Assembly: GCA_025923195.1 (NCBI GenBank)
Contig: JAICGJ010000008.1
Coordinates: forward strand, 16,299 to 80,298
DNA: 64,000 nucleotides
Origin: Chryseolinea sp.
GTDB lineage: Bacteria; Bacteroidota; Bacteroidia; Cytophagales; Cyclobacteriaceae
Reading direction: 5' to 3'
The translations under genes and the position numbers were made by a program. Of the stretch, positions 39,401 to 49,428 are shown one piece after another; the first letter of the stretch is position 1; every line of letters begins with the position of its first letter. The notes under the pieces are model-generated. The model was given only the letters and a program-made list of their open reading frames with translations. It did no database searches and had not been told where the DNA came from.

Positions 39401-39749
39401 TCATAAATGCGTTTGGCGGTATTACATATATGTTATTTGGTTTTACTTCCATACCATCTTTTACTGTATGGACCCGCATTTTTGTTTTAGTCTGTAATAT
39501 TTCCGCTAGAGCGCTTTTATGTTTTGGTGACAGGTGCATCACCAATACGTAAGCCATACCCAGGTTCGGCTGCAGATATTTTAATATTGATGTAAATGCC
39601 TCAAGCCCGCCAGCGGAAGCGCCAAAGCCGACTACCGGGAAATGTTTGGCGTGCGGATTCTTTAAAGCTACTGTTGGGACAGCGGCAGATTTGGTCTTTC
39701 GTGGTGTCGTGTTTTTTTTCAATTCTTTTACAGCTATAACAGCAATCAA
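36405..39749 (-). CDS. CheB/CheR-fused hybrid sensor histidine kinase
   Basis: CheB: FPVVGFGASAGGLEAF, VMHLSPKHKSAL, GVILSGTATDGTLGLKAIKAEGG. CheR: FRDADFYKMLDNEVFP, WVAGCATGEEAYSIAI, ISCQNVLIY. Coiled coil; PAS; HisKA FAFIASHDLQEPLRKI; HATPase ISDNGIGFDQEY, GSGMGLPFCKKI. No ATG start; TTG inferred. Confidence 0.95.
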   Translation of the reverse strand: MIAVIAVKELKKNTTPRKTKSAAVPTVALKNPHAKHFPVVGFGASAGGLEAFTSILKYLQPNLGMAYVLVMHLSPKHKSALAEILQTKTKMRVHTVKDGMEVKPNNIYVIPPNAFMSLVGGHLKLGPRSLTAIGNFAIDYFLTALASVYQNNSIGVILSGTATDGTLGLKAIKAEGGITFAQDATAKFSSMPKNAYESGYADFILSPENIAKELAQLAKIPYPAIPPDKVQEKQQKDLTHDSQVLKKILLQVKAKTGIDFFLHYKQASIYRRVIRRVVLNKCKTLDDYFLLLSSKETEVQDLYNDFLINVTDFFRDADFYKMLDNEVFPAITKERKETDPIRIWVAGCATGEEAYSIAIKLTEFLNKKSLSIPFQIFATDLDEQAIAKARLGIYPLSALQNIPPAQFKQYFKKANGHYQIGRNIREYCVFSQHNLLKDPPFSRMDLISCQNVLIYLETPPQQRILQTFHYALKPQGFLFLGKSESIGAAGDLFDSLTKKARVYRRKSKNSPPLEYTTYKVGSAHERSGPHADRPAASDVEKDMGKILLKRFVAPSVVLNQNLNIVQFFGITGPYLEPVVGKASLNILKMIREDLLIDLRTLIQRAKKTEKIAVKEGIKIFNNHIKQELTLEVIPTKTNNELYFLVVFEENQIQFPQKKGKGKKSDNGNNQKDRTIINLEEELVQSREIIRTTNEEFESTYEELQANNEEILSSNEELQSVNEELETSKEELQSANEELTTINEELQKRNVELKESENYAKAIVDTVHNPFLVLTSNLQVRSANASFYSTFKLTPDKTEGRFVYELGDYTWDIPALREYLNELLKRKSSHMEFELKHFFSGIGEMVFTINAYRFLKEGELLILLAFTNVGELLRTNRELQRANDHLEQFAFIASHDLQEPLRKISIFSDLLLKYDKLDSYTKVYINKINVTSARMGTLLNDLMSYSILLKKREKLFVPVDLNTTVQNVLKDLELIIEEKGASLDIKSLPVVEGAPIQMHQLFFNIIHNALKFSTGKPIINITSENASPADCEYHHLKPNKDYVRIRISDNGIGFDQEYVGKMFSIFQKLHYRPGAEGSGMGLPFCKKIIEDHDGAIDAEGKENEGATFSIFLPRI

Positions 39750-39883
39750 TAAAAGTTAGGAAAAAAAATGATACTTGATTTTTCGAATTGTTCGTAGAGA
39801 CAAGCAACTGAATTATTCGGCATCTGCACAATGGTATATTTTTTGAGCTTCCCTTTTTGTAATACCGACTCACCAATAAATGC

Positions 39884-41449
39884 TTAAGCCAGTTTACCTG
39901 CTTTTATCTTCGCTTTGGTTTGGCGGGCGCTTTTATGAAGGTACGCATTTTGCTCATGCTCTAACGCGCCTTTGGGTAACCATTGACCCCAGATGCCAAG
40001 ATCCTTGTGAATAATGTCTGAATAAAATCGAGGCAATTGTTCGGTTTCTCCCTCGAAATACTTCCTGAAAGATTGGTCTTCAACCAGTTTCTTTCTCAAC
40101 TTTTTATAGAATCGAATGCGCCCATGCCCTTCGGAGGAAATGGCCCGCATAACATTCATCCAACGTGTCGTGAAATGTGAGGAAGCCATAAACCTTCTAT
40201 ATATCGCCCTTCTTGAGAATGTATATTCGGTTAGGTCAATTACCTTATCATAAAAATCTATCCATTCATAATTTTTCGGCTTCAAATTCATGGCAAGGTG
40301 ATTGTTCAGGAAATGAAACGGAAATGGAAGCACACGACCTTCTCTCTGATATTCAAGGTTGAGCGGTGCCGCCTCTCCAAAAGAAGTTAAGAGGGAATAG
40401 CCAGGGAAGGCTCCTGGCGATTTGTCAACAAAGTGTTTGGTCAGTTCAAACGGCTCGTCGCCAGAATCACAATCGAGGCCCAGCACAAAATTGGTCTGTA
40501 TATATGGCACATATCTCTGAATCATATTAACCTGCTCGGACACCTGTTCCAGTTTTTCTTTGGCCCCCAAGTGTGCTGCTCTCGATTTGTTACCCATGTC
40601 ATACCACGACTCTATGCCTGGCAACAAAGCAATAAAGTTATTTTGTTGCATGATCTTCAAGTGATCTTCGGTGAGGATTGAGAGACTGCTTTCCGCCAGA
40701 AACCGAAAGCGATCGGGCGGTGCTACAGAAGCAATTGCTTCCATATTTTCTTTAAAGCGAATTCCGAAATTAGGGTCCTGCCAAGCTACCATTGGGTTCT
40801 TGTATTTCGTTAGCAGGAATTTAAGATCCTCTTTCATGACGTCAAAGCTCAGCTGCTGATAGGGCACTGTTGCGTCAATACAAAACGAACAGGTATAAGG
40901 GCATCCGACGCTGCCCATCATGGGTACAAACTTTAAGAAATAGGCTTTTTTGTGGGTCTGTTCAATAAACTTCCACCGTTCAGCTACAGTTGGAAAATCA
41001 ACTGGTTGCCTATGCGCATTGAGATGGACACCCTGAGGACCTTGAGGGGTACAGTCATTTAAAACCTCTTTTATCGTTGACTGATGGGAAAGGCCAAGTA
41101 CATAGTCAAAGTACTTGACAGCATCGTCCGGGTAACAACGCGCATGTGGACCGCCAAGGACTGTGACCGCGCCCTTGCTTCTAAAATAATTGCTCAATGC
41201 ATAAGCGAGAAACGCCGCCTGCGTAAATGAACAAATAAAAACAAGGTCTACGTCTTTGGGCACTTCGTCATGAAGGTTTTCGAGGCCGGTATAACATATA
41301 AATGTTACACTATGTCCTTCTTGTTCGCACCATGTAGCAACGATCTGCGGCATGATACTCGCAAGATTTGCGTGCATGATTCTGGCCCAAAGGGTGTTTG
41401 TTGGTGCTTTACTAACTAGGTCAATTATGCCTATTTTTAATTTTCTCAT
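39884..41449 (-). CDS. B12-binding domain radical SAM protein
   Basis: N-terminal cobalamin-binding-like Rossmann domain (DLVFICSFTQAAFLAYAL...VLGGPHARCYPDDAV); radical SAM CxxxCxxC in GCPYTCSFCIDATVPYQ. Confidence 0.92.
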   Translation of the reverse strand: MRKLKIGIIDLVSKAPTNTLWARIMHANLASIMPQIVATWCEQEGHSVTFICYTGLENLHDEVPKDVDLVFICSFTQAAFLAYALSNYFRSKGAVTVLGGPHARCYPDDAVKYFDYVLGLSHQSTIKEVLNDCTPQGPQGVHLNAHRQPVDFPTVAERWKFIEQTHKKAYFLKFVPMMGSVGCPYTCSFCIDATVPYQQLSFDVMKEDLKFLLTKYKNPMVAWQDPNFGIRFKENMEAIASVAPPDRFRFLAESSLSILTEDHLKIMQQNNFIALLPGIESWYDMGNKSRAAHLGAKEKLEQVSEQVNMIQRYVPYIQTNFVLGLDCDSGDEPFELTKHFVDKSPGAFPGYSLLTSFGEAAPLNLEYQREGRVLPFPFHFLNNHLAMNLKPKNYEWIDFYDKVIDLTEYTFSRRAIYRRFMASSHFTTRWMNVMRAISSEGHGRIRFYKKLRKKLVEDQSFRKYFEGETEQLPRFYSDIIHKDLGIWGQWLPKGALEHEQNAYLHKSARQTKAKIKAGKLA

Positions 41450-42100
41450 TTATTACGTGACTAAGCATAATTTTTTTTGAAATGAACCAAGGGAATGGAA
41501 CGCCCTGGTTAATGCCCCAAAAATTTCCGCTGTTTAATGAAAGATTGTGTAAGGTAGTGTAAAAAAACGTGCCGTTGACAATTGGAGCGATGTTTAGATA
41601 CGGCATTTGGAATGCTGGGCACAGCAGATGCTTTATCTGATAAACGTCCCTCCCAACTGAATTCTCATATTGATAACCCTTTACTTCAGCTTTTGTTGCC
41701 ATATGTTTGATAAATTTTTACAAGGTAGTAAGCACCAACCGGGCTTTTTTTCCGTTTGGAGCCAGAAAAAGGGCCTGGGATGCTGATTTTATCATATTTG
41801 AACCCGGGTTGGCTTATAACGGCATGGATATACTAACTCGAATTGCAAGACCAGGAGCCTTCACAGTCCTTAAAAAGGAAGATTGCTCATAGAGCCAATT
41901 CCCTTGAATTTATTAGACGTACGGCGCAGTTGAATCTTCAACTTAAATCTTACCTTTGTAAAGAATATAAGATCTTTCAGATCTTTTCTCACCTCCGGCC
42001 TTCCTGGTAATTATTTCTGAAAGGTATAGTCTATGCTATCAGCACCTTAAAGTAAGTCTTCTGGAACACATAGATTTTTAGTCATTCTAAAATTAGTACT

Positions 42101-42766
42101 ATGTGTTTTTCAGCAGAAGCAAGTTTTGTAGCCAGTGGAGTTTTAGCAGTTGCCGGTCTAGCCTCCGTCAAAAAGGCTAAATTCCCTGAGCAAACTCCAT
42201 TTGCAGCTATTCCCTTTTTATTCGCCGTACAACAATTTGCAGAGGGCATACTTTGGATGGGAATGGGAAATTCACGAGCGGATCCTTTTAATCAAATTTC
42301 TATTTATATTTTTCTCATTCTCGCACAGGTGGTCTGGCCTATATGGGTTCCATGGTCGGTGTTGATGGTAGAAAAGAATGTTGTCCGAAAAAAAATAATC
42401 AAAGGAATTATGGCGATGGGGATTGCAGTATCACTCTACTTGACATATTGTTTGTTTACCTACGACGTTAACGCGGAAATGCATTCTGGTCATATCATGT
42501 ATACGCTCGACTTTCCTTTGCCGCTAGTATGGGTCACCCATGTCTTTTATTTTATTCCCACGGTTATACCCCTGTTTGTTTCCAGCAGGAAGAGTATGTT
42601 TTTGCTAGGTATTATGATACTCACATCATTCATCGTGGCCAAAATATATTTTGCCGCACATCTTATTTCAGTTTGGTGCTATTTCGCAGCACTGATAAGT
42701 ATTGCTGTTTGGTGGATCACCTCTCACTTTAAAGAGACACACATGAGTATACTTCCGCGTTCATGA
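42101..42766 (+). CDS. DUF6629-like integral membrane protein
   Basis: MCFSAEASFVASGVLAVAGLASVKKA...IPFLFAVQQFAEGILW; ~7 TM segments. Confidence 0.85.
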   Translation: MCFSAEASFVASGVLAVAGLASVKKAKFPEQTPFAAIPFLFAVQQFAEGILWMGMGNSRADPFNQISIYIFLILAQVVWPIWVPWSVLMVEKNVVRKKIIKGIMAMGIAVSLYLTYCLFTYDVNAEMHSGHIMYTLDFPLPLVWVTHVFYFIPTVIPLFVSSRKSMFLLGIMILTSFIVAKIYFAAHLISVWCYFAALISIAVWWITSHFKETHMSILPRS

Positions 42767-42907
42767 ATTGTGAAATCCTTGAACAGGACATTGCGGTGAG
42801 AACGCAGCGTCGCTATTGAAAAATGCGAAGGTATTTTCTTTTAATTTCCATAGAATATTCTTGCCTATTCCGTAATAATCGTCGTCTTTAGGAACATAGA
42901 TTTCGTT

Positions 42908-43822
42908 ATGCTGGACATTGTAATAGAAGCACGGAAGGCATCTCTTGCACCGGGTATGGATGTGCGCAGAATACTTCCGTTTCGGCTAAGAAGGATGGTG
43001 GGACCATTCATCTTTATGGATCATGCAGGACCTGTTATGATAGCGCCTCAAGCCGCGGCTTCCATGGACGTATTACCGCATCCTCACATCGGGTTGTCAA
43101 CGGTCAGCTATTTATTTGGTGGCCAGGTAACACACCGGGATAGTCTTGGCGTTGAACAGGTAATCAGGCCGGGGGAGGTCAACTGGATGACCGCCGGAAA
43201 GGGTATCGCGCATTCTGAGCGGTTTGAGGATCCTTCGACGCTGGCAGGTGGAACACTGGAGATGATCCAGACTTGGGTTGCTTTGCCGGAGAGAGATGAG
43301 GAGTCAATGCCTGCATTCAACAATTATAAACCCGACAGGCTTCCGGTATTTTCCGAGAAGGGAGTATGGATGAGGTTGATTGCTGGAAATGCATTCGGCT
43401 TAAGGAGCGACGTGAAAACGCATTCACCAATGTTTTACGTGCATGTAGTCCTTGACAAAGATTCGAGTTTCGGTCTTCCGAAGGATCACTCCGAGCGAGG
43501 GATCTATATTGCAAAAGGTAGCGTCGAAATTTCTGGTAGGACATATTCTTCAGGGCAAATGCTAGTCTTTAATAAAGGCGTCGATCCGGCAATTCAGGCC
43601 AGTGAGCCGTCGACCTTAATGCTGCTGGGAGGGGAGCCGTTGGGAGAAAGGTTTATCTGGTGGAATTTTGTGTCGTCCAGGAGAGAACGAATTGAACAGG
43701 CAAAGGCCGATTGGAAGGAGGGAAGAATAGAATTACCACCGACTGATAACCGGGAATTCGTGCCTCTTCCCGAGGATCGCTCCAAGCCCTCTGGCGGCCC
43801 ACCACCTCAAGCGCTTTCCTAG
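42908..43822 (+). CDS. pirin family protein
   Basis: [12 protein letters not shown]...[28 protein letters not shown]...[21 protein letters not shown]-type motifs. Confidence 0.95.
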   Translation: [304 protein letters not shown]

Positions 43823-43901
43823 CGGGTTCAGGCCAATAGGCGTTCCGTTGGTATGCCTATAGTGAATACATTGCTAATTGATCCCGATTCCGGAATTTTT
43901 T

Positions 43902-44813
43902 TCAGCGATTGCTCAATTTGTACTTTGGAATATTGACAAAGAACACACCGCACAAAATAAGGATCAGGGAAAATACCTGGATGAGAGAGATCCGTTCATT
44001 AGCAAATGCCCACCCGAGAAGCACCGCCACCAGCGGGTTTACATAAGAATAAGTGCTTACGATGGCAGGCGGCCTTACCTTGATAAGCCAGACAAAGGCC
44101 ATAAAAGTGAGCAGTGAGCTTACGATAGAGAGATAAAGCAGTGCCACTACGGAACCAGTCTGTACTTCGCCAAGCGAAAAAGTTTGAATTTCACCAGTAA
44201 AAAAAGCCAGAACGAGGCAGAATATACCTGCCGTGAGCAGTTGAATTGTCGTGCTTGAGTACACAGTTGCAGAAGTTGGGTTATATTTTAAGTACAACGA
44301 CCCTGATACCCACATGAAACTACCGGCGATCATTACGAGTATACTGAATACCTGCATACCGTTTTCGACAGCTCCAGCAGAATTACCTTTAGAACCCAGT
44401 AAAAGTATAACGCCAACCAGTCCGCACATTAATCCACCAATGATCCACCCGTTTGAAAAATAGAAGTCCCATTGTCGTTTGTCTAAGACTACAAACCAGA
44501 AGGGAGTTGTAATGATAATGGAAGCTAGGCTCGATGATATATATTGCTGTGCCCATACAACGGCGACAATGCCGCCAATAAAAATTACCAGGCCGCATAC
44601 CATGTTCGTTAAGATCACCGGGCGTGAAGGAACGGGTTCTTTTGTGGCAACACAGTAAAGAAGCAGGGCGGAGCCTGCGATCAGTAGACGCAGAGCTGAA
44701 AGCAGGAATGGCGGGAAACTTTGCAAAGCGACAAGAACGCCGTAAAAGGTAGATCCCCAAACCAGGTATATTGCCGCGAATGCAAGAATTATTTTTATTT
44801 TGGGGGCACTCAT
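43902..44813 (-). CDS. EamA/DMT family transporter
   Basis: Ten hydrophobic segments; IYLVWGSTFYGVLVALQSFPPFLLSALR, SYVNPLVAVLLGWAFANERIS. Confidence 0.94.
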   Translation of the reverse strand: MSAPKIKIILAFAAIYLVWGSTFYGVLVALQSFPPFLLSALRLLIAGSALLLYCVATKEPVPSRPVILTNMVCGLVIFIGGIVAVVWAQQYISSSLASIIITTPFWFVVLDKRQWDFYFSNGWIIGGLMCGLVGVILLLGSKGNSAGAVENGMQVFSILVMIAGSFMWVSGSLYLKYNPTSATVYSSTTIQLLTAGIFCLVLAFFTGEIQTFSLGEVQTGSVVALLYLSIVSSLLTFMAFVWLIKVRPPAIVSTYSYVNPLVAVLLGWAFANERISLIQVFSLILILCGVFFVNIPKYKLSNR

Positions 44814-45038
44814 TTTTAAGTCCAGATGCTATTCTTATGCCTTCGGAAGTGCCGGATGATCAGGTCTCTCGATCAGAAGCTGAAATTCCAATTGACTGAA
44901 GGATCCAGCCTCGCAAATAAATATAAATTTCAAACCATTCAAATGATAAATCTTCCTTTGGGATTGGAGCTTTAAACGCAACCAATAATTGCTAAGTTTG
45001 CTGAATCAACATAGGTTGGGACCTAAAGCGAATCGATA

Positions 45039-45905
45039 ATGAAAAAAACAGTTTATATAGTCTTGTTTACCGCCACCTGCCTTTGGGGCTGCGACAGAAA
45101 AGAATCAAATTCCAGTTCCGCCGTCGTGCCTGTGGATCCGCTGACCGACTGGAGACTGGGGGTAGCGCTTTGGACGTTTCATACCTTCAATTTTACGGAC
45201 GCCTTAGCAAAGATCGACAGCACAGGGCTGAAGTATATCGAACCGAATACATTCCATAAAGTTGGTCCAATATTAAACGATTCTATGATCCTCCAACTTT
45301 CGTCATCGGGACTTAGGAAGCTGAAAGAAATGATCAATGCAAAAGGGTTTACAGCGGAATCTATTTACATCGTCGGCGACTCCTCTGTAGAATCATGGAA
45401 AAAACAGTTTGACATCGCCAAGGAGCTGGGTGTTAAGTTTGTGACTACGGAACCCCCATTGGACATGTGGGATAGTATTGACAGCCTCGCGGGTGCCTAT
45501 GGCGTTAAGGTTGCTATTCACGAACACTGGAAGGGAGTAAGTCATTATTGGGACCCTGATTCAGTATTGCTCGCCATAAAGGATCACCCTAATTTTGGTG
45601 CCTGCGCAGATTTGGGTCACTGGCCAAAGAGTGGGATTGATCCGGTTGATGGAATAAAGAAACTTAGCGGTCATATTATTAGCTTGCATTTGAAAGATAT
45701 TGCCGCCTTTAACGATCCCAAGTTGCAAGATGTGCCGGTCGGAACGGGTATTGTAGATTTTCCTGCCATTTTTGCGGAGCTGAAAAAGCAGGGATTCAAA
45801 GGCCCCATTTACATCGAACGGGATGCCGAAGATCTTCCTAGCAACCTGCCCTCAGTTATTCAAACCGTGAAATATTTCAATGCGGAGGTAAATAAGCTTC
45901 AGTAG
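45039..45905 (+). CDS. sugar phosphate isomerase/epimerase family lipoprotein (TIM barrel)
   Basis: Lipobox LWGC; GVALWTFHTFNFTDALAKIDSTGLKYIEP; VAIHEHW; GACADLGHWPKSGID; SLHLKDI; FKGPIYIERD. Confidence 0.9.
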   Translation: MKKTVYIVLFTATCLWGCDRKESNSSSAVVPVDPLTDWRLGVALWTFHTFNFTDALAKIDSTGLKYIEPNTFHKVGPILNDSMILQLSSSGLRKLKEMINAKGFTAESIYIVGDSSVESWKKQFDIAKELGVKFVTTEPPLDMWDSIDSLAGAYGVKVAIHEHWKGVSHYWDPDSVLLAIKDHPNFGACADLGHWPKSGIDPVDGIKKLSGHIISLHLKDIAAFNDPKLQDVPVGTGIVDFPAIFAELKKQGFKGPIYIERDAEDLPSNLPSVIQTVKYFNAEVNKLQ

Positions 45906-45941
45906 CTCCCGCACTAATTCGATTACGTCCAGTATTTTCTT

Positions 45942-48758
45942 GTGATAGAGAAATTAAAAACCATATTGCCTGAAAACCGTATCAGAAGCCGGTACATAGA
46001 CCTCGTTTCGTTTGCGTCCGATGCCGGCTTTTACTATTTACTTCCCAAAGCGGTTGTTCAACCCCTCAGCGAAGCCGAGATCATCGCGTTATTTAAATTT
46101 TCTCACGAACATCAGATTCCTATGGTATTTCGGACGGGGGGTACCAGTCTTTCAGGTCAATCTATAACGGATGGGATATTGGTAGACTTAAGTCAACATT
46201 GGAATAAGGTCCAAATCGAAGCTGACGGCAATATTGTGAGGGTCATGCCCGGAATTACAGGTGCCATGGTTAACGTACACTTAAGAAAGTTTAGACGTAA
46301 AATTGGACCGGATCCGTCGAGCATCAATGCTGCGATGATGGGTGGTATACTTTCCAACAACGCCAGCGGTATGTGCTGCGGCGTAAATCTAAACTCGTAT
46401 CATACTGTAAAATACATCCGCTTTATATTACCCAGCGGTCAGACTTTCTCGACAGAAAATCGCGAGGATTATGATCGCTTTGAGCGCGAGTGCGTTCTGT
46501 TATTTCAAAGCCTTATTACGATCAGGGACCAGATCATGTCAGACCCGGTATTGCTTGCCAAGATCCGGAAGAAATATAAGACTAAAACTACGATTGGCTA
46601 TTCATTAAATGCGTTTGTTGACTACGTCCATCCCTTGGATATTCTAGCACATTTGCTGATTGGCGCTGAAGGCACGATCGCCTTCATCGCCGAAGCCGTT
46701 TTACACACCGTGCCAGATTATCCGCATAAGTCTACTGCGCTTCTTTACTTCCCTGATATGTATGCGGCTTGCCAGGCTATCGTGCCACTGACGCAAGCCG
46801 GAGCGATGATGGTTGAGTTAATGGACAGGGCTTCGCTGCATGCTGTTGAAAATATGCCGGGTATGCCAGCCGTTGTAAAGGCACTCCCTGAAAAGGCGGC
46901 TGCACTGCTGATCGAATTTCAGGAGAATACGCAGGAAGAACTTCAAAAACGGGTCACACAGTTTATAATTTCCGCAGATAAGCTCACGTTGCTTAATGTC
47001 CCAGTCTTTACAAATGATCCTGTGGAGCAGGATTTTTTTTGGAAAGTGCGAAAAGGACTGTTTCCGGCGGTAGGGGCGGTACGCGCCAGTGGAACAACAG
47101 TTATATTGGAAGACGTGGCGTTTCCCGTTGAGAAGCTGGGTGACGCAATTCTGGATCTGCAATGTCTGTTTCGGAAATACGACTATACCAATGCGATCAT
47201 CTTTGGGCATGCCAAGGATGGTAACATTCATTTCGTCATAACCCAATCGTTCAACACTGACACCGAAATAAATCGCTATGACCGGTTTATCAGGGAAGTT
47301 GTAACAATGGTGATCGAAAAATATGAAGGCACGTTGAAAGCAGAACATGGAACGGGTCGCAACATGGCACCATTTGTTGAAACAGAATGGGGTGGCGAGG
47401 CCTATGAGATCATCAAAAAAATAAAACGCGCGGCGGATCCGGGTAACTTGCTTAATCCTGGCGTAATAGTGAACGATGATAAAGAGGCACACATTAAGGA
47501 CTTGAAAGAACTTCCCCCCGTGGAAGAGGAGGTCGATCGCTGTATCGAGTGCGGCTACTGCGAGCATAGATGCCCAAGCCGAGATATTACAACCTCACCC
47601 AGGAGGAGAATCGTAATACGCAGAGTATTAAAAGGATTGGAGCTTGCCGGTGATAAGGCGAAATATAGGTTGTTGCGGGATCAATATAATTACGACGGTA
47701 TCGATACATGTGCAGTTGACGGACTTTGTGCGACAGCCTGCCCGGTCGATATCAATACAGGCGATCTGATCAAAAGGCTGCGAAGGGAAAACCATTCTGC
47801 CTTCGCAAATAAAGTTTCTTTATTAGCTGCACGGCATTTTAAAACTGCGGAGTACATGGTTCGGCTGGCGTTGCGAGGCGGCGTTACCATAAACAAACTC
47901 TTTGGTCCTCATGCTACGTTAAGATTGACCTCGGCATTGCGTAGGATGACACCAGCTTTTCCGCTGTGGTGGAACCAATTTCAAAAGCCGCCGGATCTTG
48001 GAATTGTTCTAGGCGAAACAAATTTGACAGACCATAATATTGTCTACTTCCCTGCTTGTATCTCAAGGACGATGGGTACATACCAGGGTAAGAAGAGGAA
48101 TCTTGCCGAAACGCTCATGAGCATTTGCAGCAAGTCAGGTATCGGTGTAGTCACGCTGCCCGAGTTGGATGGAAGTTGTTGTGGCCAGGTGTTTTCGTCG
48201 AAGGGATTTAACAAAGCGTTTCACTTTATGGCGAATAAAGTTCTCGCGCAATTATGGTCAGCGAGCAGAGAAGGCGCTCTGCCTATCGTGATCGATGTAA
48301 GTTCCTGCGCTCAAACGCTATTACAAATGCGCCCTGCTTTGGAAGATGAAAACAAACTAAAATTCGACCGTTTGGTCATTATGGACAGCATCGATTTTTT
48401 ACACGATTTGATATTGCCCCGTACAAGTAGAAAAACAATGAAAGAAAGCATCGTACTACATCCCGTGTGCTCCCTGCAAAAAATGAAGGCAGAGGGCAAG
48501 TTCATCAATATCGCCAGGCATTTTGCGAAGGCGGTTACTGTTCCGTCTAGTGCGGGCTGCTGCGGGATGGCCGGTGATCGGGGCTTTTTATTCCCGGAAC
48601 TTACCGCGTCCGCGACGGCAGAGGAAGCGGCAGAGGTACGTCAAAAGAAGTACGACGGTTATTACTCCAGCACAAAAACTTGCGAGATGGCCCTCACAGC
48701 CGCTGTCAAAGAAGACTACATATCCGTTTTGTATTTGGTTGATGAAGGTCTTGAATAA
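45942..48758 (+). CDS. FAD-binding and (Fe-S)-binding domain oxidoreductase (D-lactate dehydrogenase/GlcD-GlpC-like fusion)
   Basis: GTG start; FRTGGTSLSGQSITDG, MMGGILSNNASGMCCGV, FGHAKDGNIHF, AEHGTGRNMAPFVETEWG; 4Fe-4S CIECGYCEHRCPS and CAVDGLCATACPVDI; CCG domains DGSCCGQVF and SAGCCGMAG. Confidence 0.95.
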   Translation: MIEKLKTILPENRIRSRYIDLVSFASDAGFYYLLPKAVVQPLSEAEIIALFKFSHEHQIPMVFRTGGTSLSGQSITDGILVDLSQHWNKVQIEADGNIVRVMPGITGAMVNVHLRKFRRKIGPDPSSINAAMMGGILSNNASGMCCGVNLNSYHTVKYIRFILPSGQTFSTENREDYDRFERECVLLFQSLITIRDQIMSDPVLLAKIRKKYKTKTTIGYSLNAFVDYVHPLDILAHLLIGAEGTIAFIAEAVLHTVPDYPHKSTALLYFPDMYAACQAIVPLTQAGAMMVELMDRASLHAVENMPGMPAVVKALPEKAAALLIEFQENTQEELQKRVTQFIISADKLTLLNVPVFTNDPVEQDFFWKVRKGLFPAVGAVRASGTTVILEDVAFPVEKLGDAILDLQCLFRKYDYTNAIIFGHAKDGNIHFVITQSFNTDTEINRYDRFIREVVTMVIEKYEGTLKAEHGTGRNMAPFVETEWGGEAYEIIKKIKRAADPGNLLNPGVIVNDDKEAHIKDLKELPPVEEEVDRCIECGYCEHRCPSRDITTSPRRRIVIRRVLKGLELAGDKAKYRLLRDQYNYDGIDTCAVDGLCATACPVDINTGDLIKRLRRENHSAFANKVSLLAARHFKTAEYMVRLALRGGVTINKLFGPHATLRLTSALRRMTPAFPLWWNQFQKPPDLGIVLGETNLTDHNIVYFPACISRTMGTYQGKKRNLAETLMSICSKSGIGVVTLPELDGSCCGQVFSSKGFNKAFHFMANKVLAQLWSASREGALPIVIDVSSCAQTLLQMRPALEDENKLKFDRLVIMDSIDFLHDLILPRTSRKTMKESIVLHPVCSLQKMKAEGKFINIARHFAKAVTVPSSAGCCGMAGDRGFLFPELTASATAEEAAEVRQKKYDGYYSSTKTCEMALTAAVKEDYISVLYLVDEGLE

Positions 48759-49110
48759 TAACCGGGAGCCAAACTGTCAATTTTGGGTTCGGACATAAGC
48801 ATTACCTGCAAAGAAGAAGATTGATTTGGACGAAGATCTGTTTTTTTCAATACTCCAAGCACTGAAACCCACTTATCCCTGTAATAGGACCCGACTTAAA
48901 TAAATAAAAGGCGATAAATCTTCCACCGTGAAACCACCGCGGGACCATTAACGCAAAAAATTTTATTAAAACAAATGACGGTCCTCATCTATTGAAAGAA
49001 TCTTTGTCATCAACCAGATCTCATGAGAAATAAATGTTCACATATCCATTGTGAATCTTATAAAAATTAAAATATTTATATGTTGGTGCTTCCCATGAAA
49101 CGTTAACTAC

Positions 49111-49281
49111 ATGACTGAAGACGAGCAGATACTTGCCTTTTTTATCAATGGCATTACATACATAACAGGAAGTACTCAGCTGGCAGAAAGGGTACGCGAA
49201 ATCATCCTTCGCTGGAAGGGGCAATTGTGGTTGGTGACACTGCTCTTCTGGACCATCATTCTTTACTTGTGGCTTTTCTAA
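49111..49281 (+). CDS. small putative tail-anchored membrane protein (56 aa)
   Basis: MTEDEQILAFFINGITYITGSTQLAERVREIILRWKGQLWLVTLLFWTIILYLWLF*; C-terminal ~18-residue hydrophobic helix; below the track cutoff. An antisense ORF covers it. Confidence 0.4.
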   Translation: MTEDEQILAFFINGITYITGSTQLAERVREIILRWKGQLWLVTLLFWTIILYLWLF

Positions 49282-49428
49282 AATCATAGTTGTTGTTTTT
49301 GTTGATGCGTTCGCTCGGCCGTGTTTTACATTTTAGAAATGCTTTCTGTAACCAACTCTATGGCTAGATGCAGATCAAATCGCGCTGTGTATCCGTGCAG
49401 AAGATCATAACGACTTAAGGTAATCGAC

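Noticed and set aside
39601-39876. Possible frameshift at the A8 run near the CheB/CheR kinase N-terminus
   Set aside because: The kinase frame has plausible TTG starts and CheB motifs begin downstream; no evidence that an upstream ATG frame is homologous.
41421-41702. 93-aa minus-strand ORF upstream of the radical SAM gene, considered as a RiPP-like precursor
   Set aside because: ATG-started but no leader/core features or conserved motif visible; overlaps the radical SAM start. Needs homology evidence.
46818-47567. 249-aa minus-strand ORF
   Set aside because: Fully antisense to the strongly supported FAD/Fe-S oxidoreductase; composition is not protein-like.
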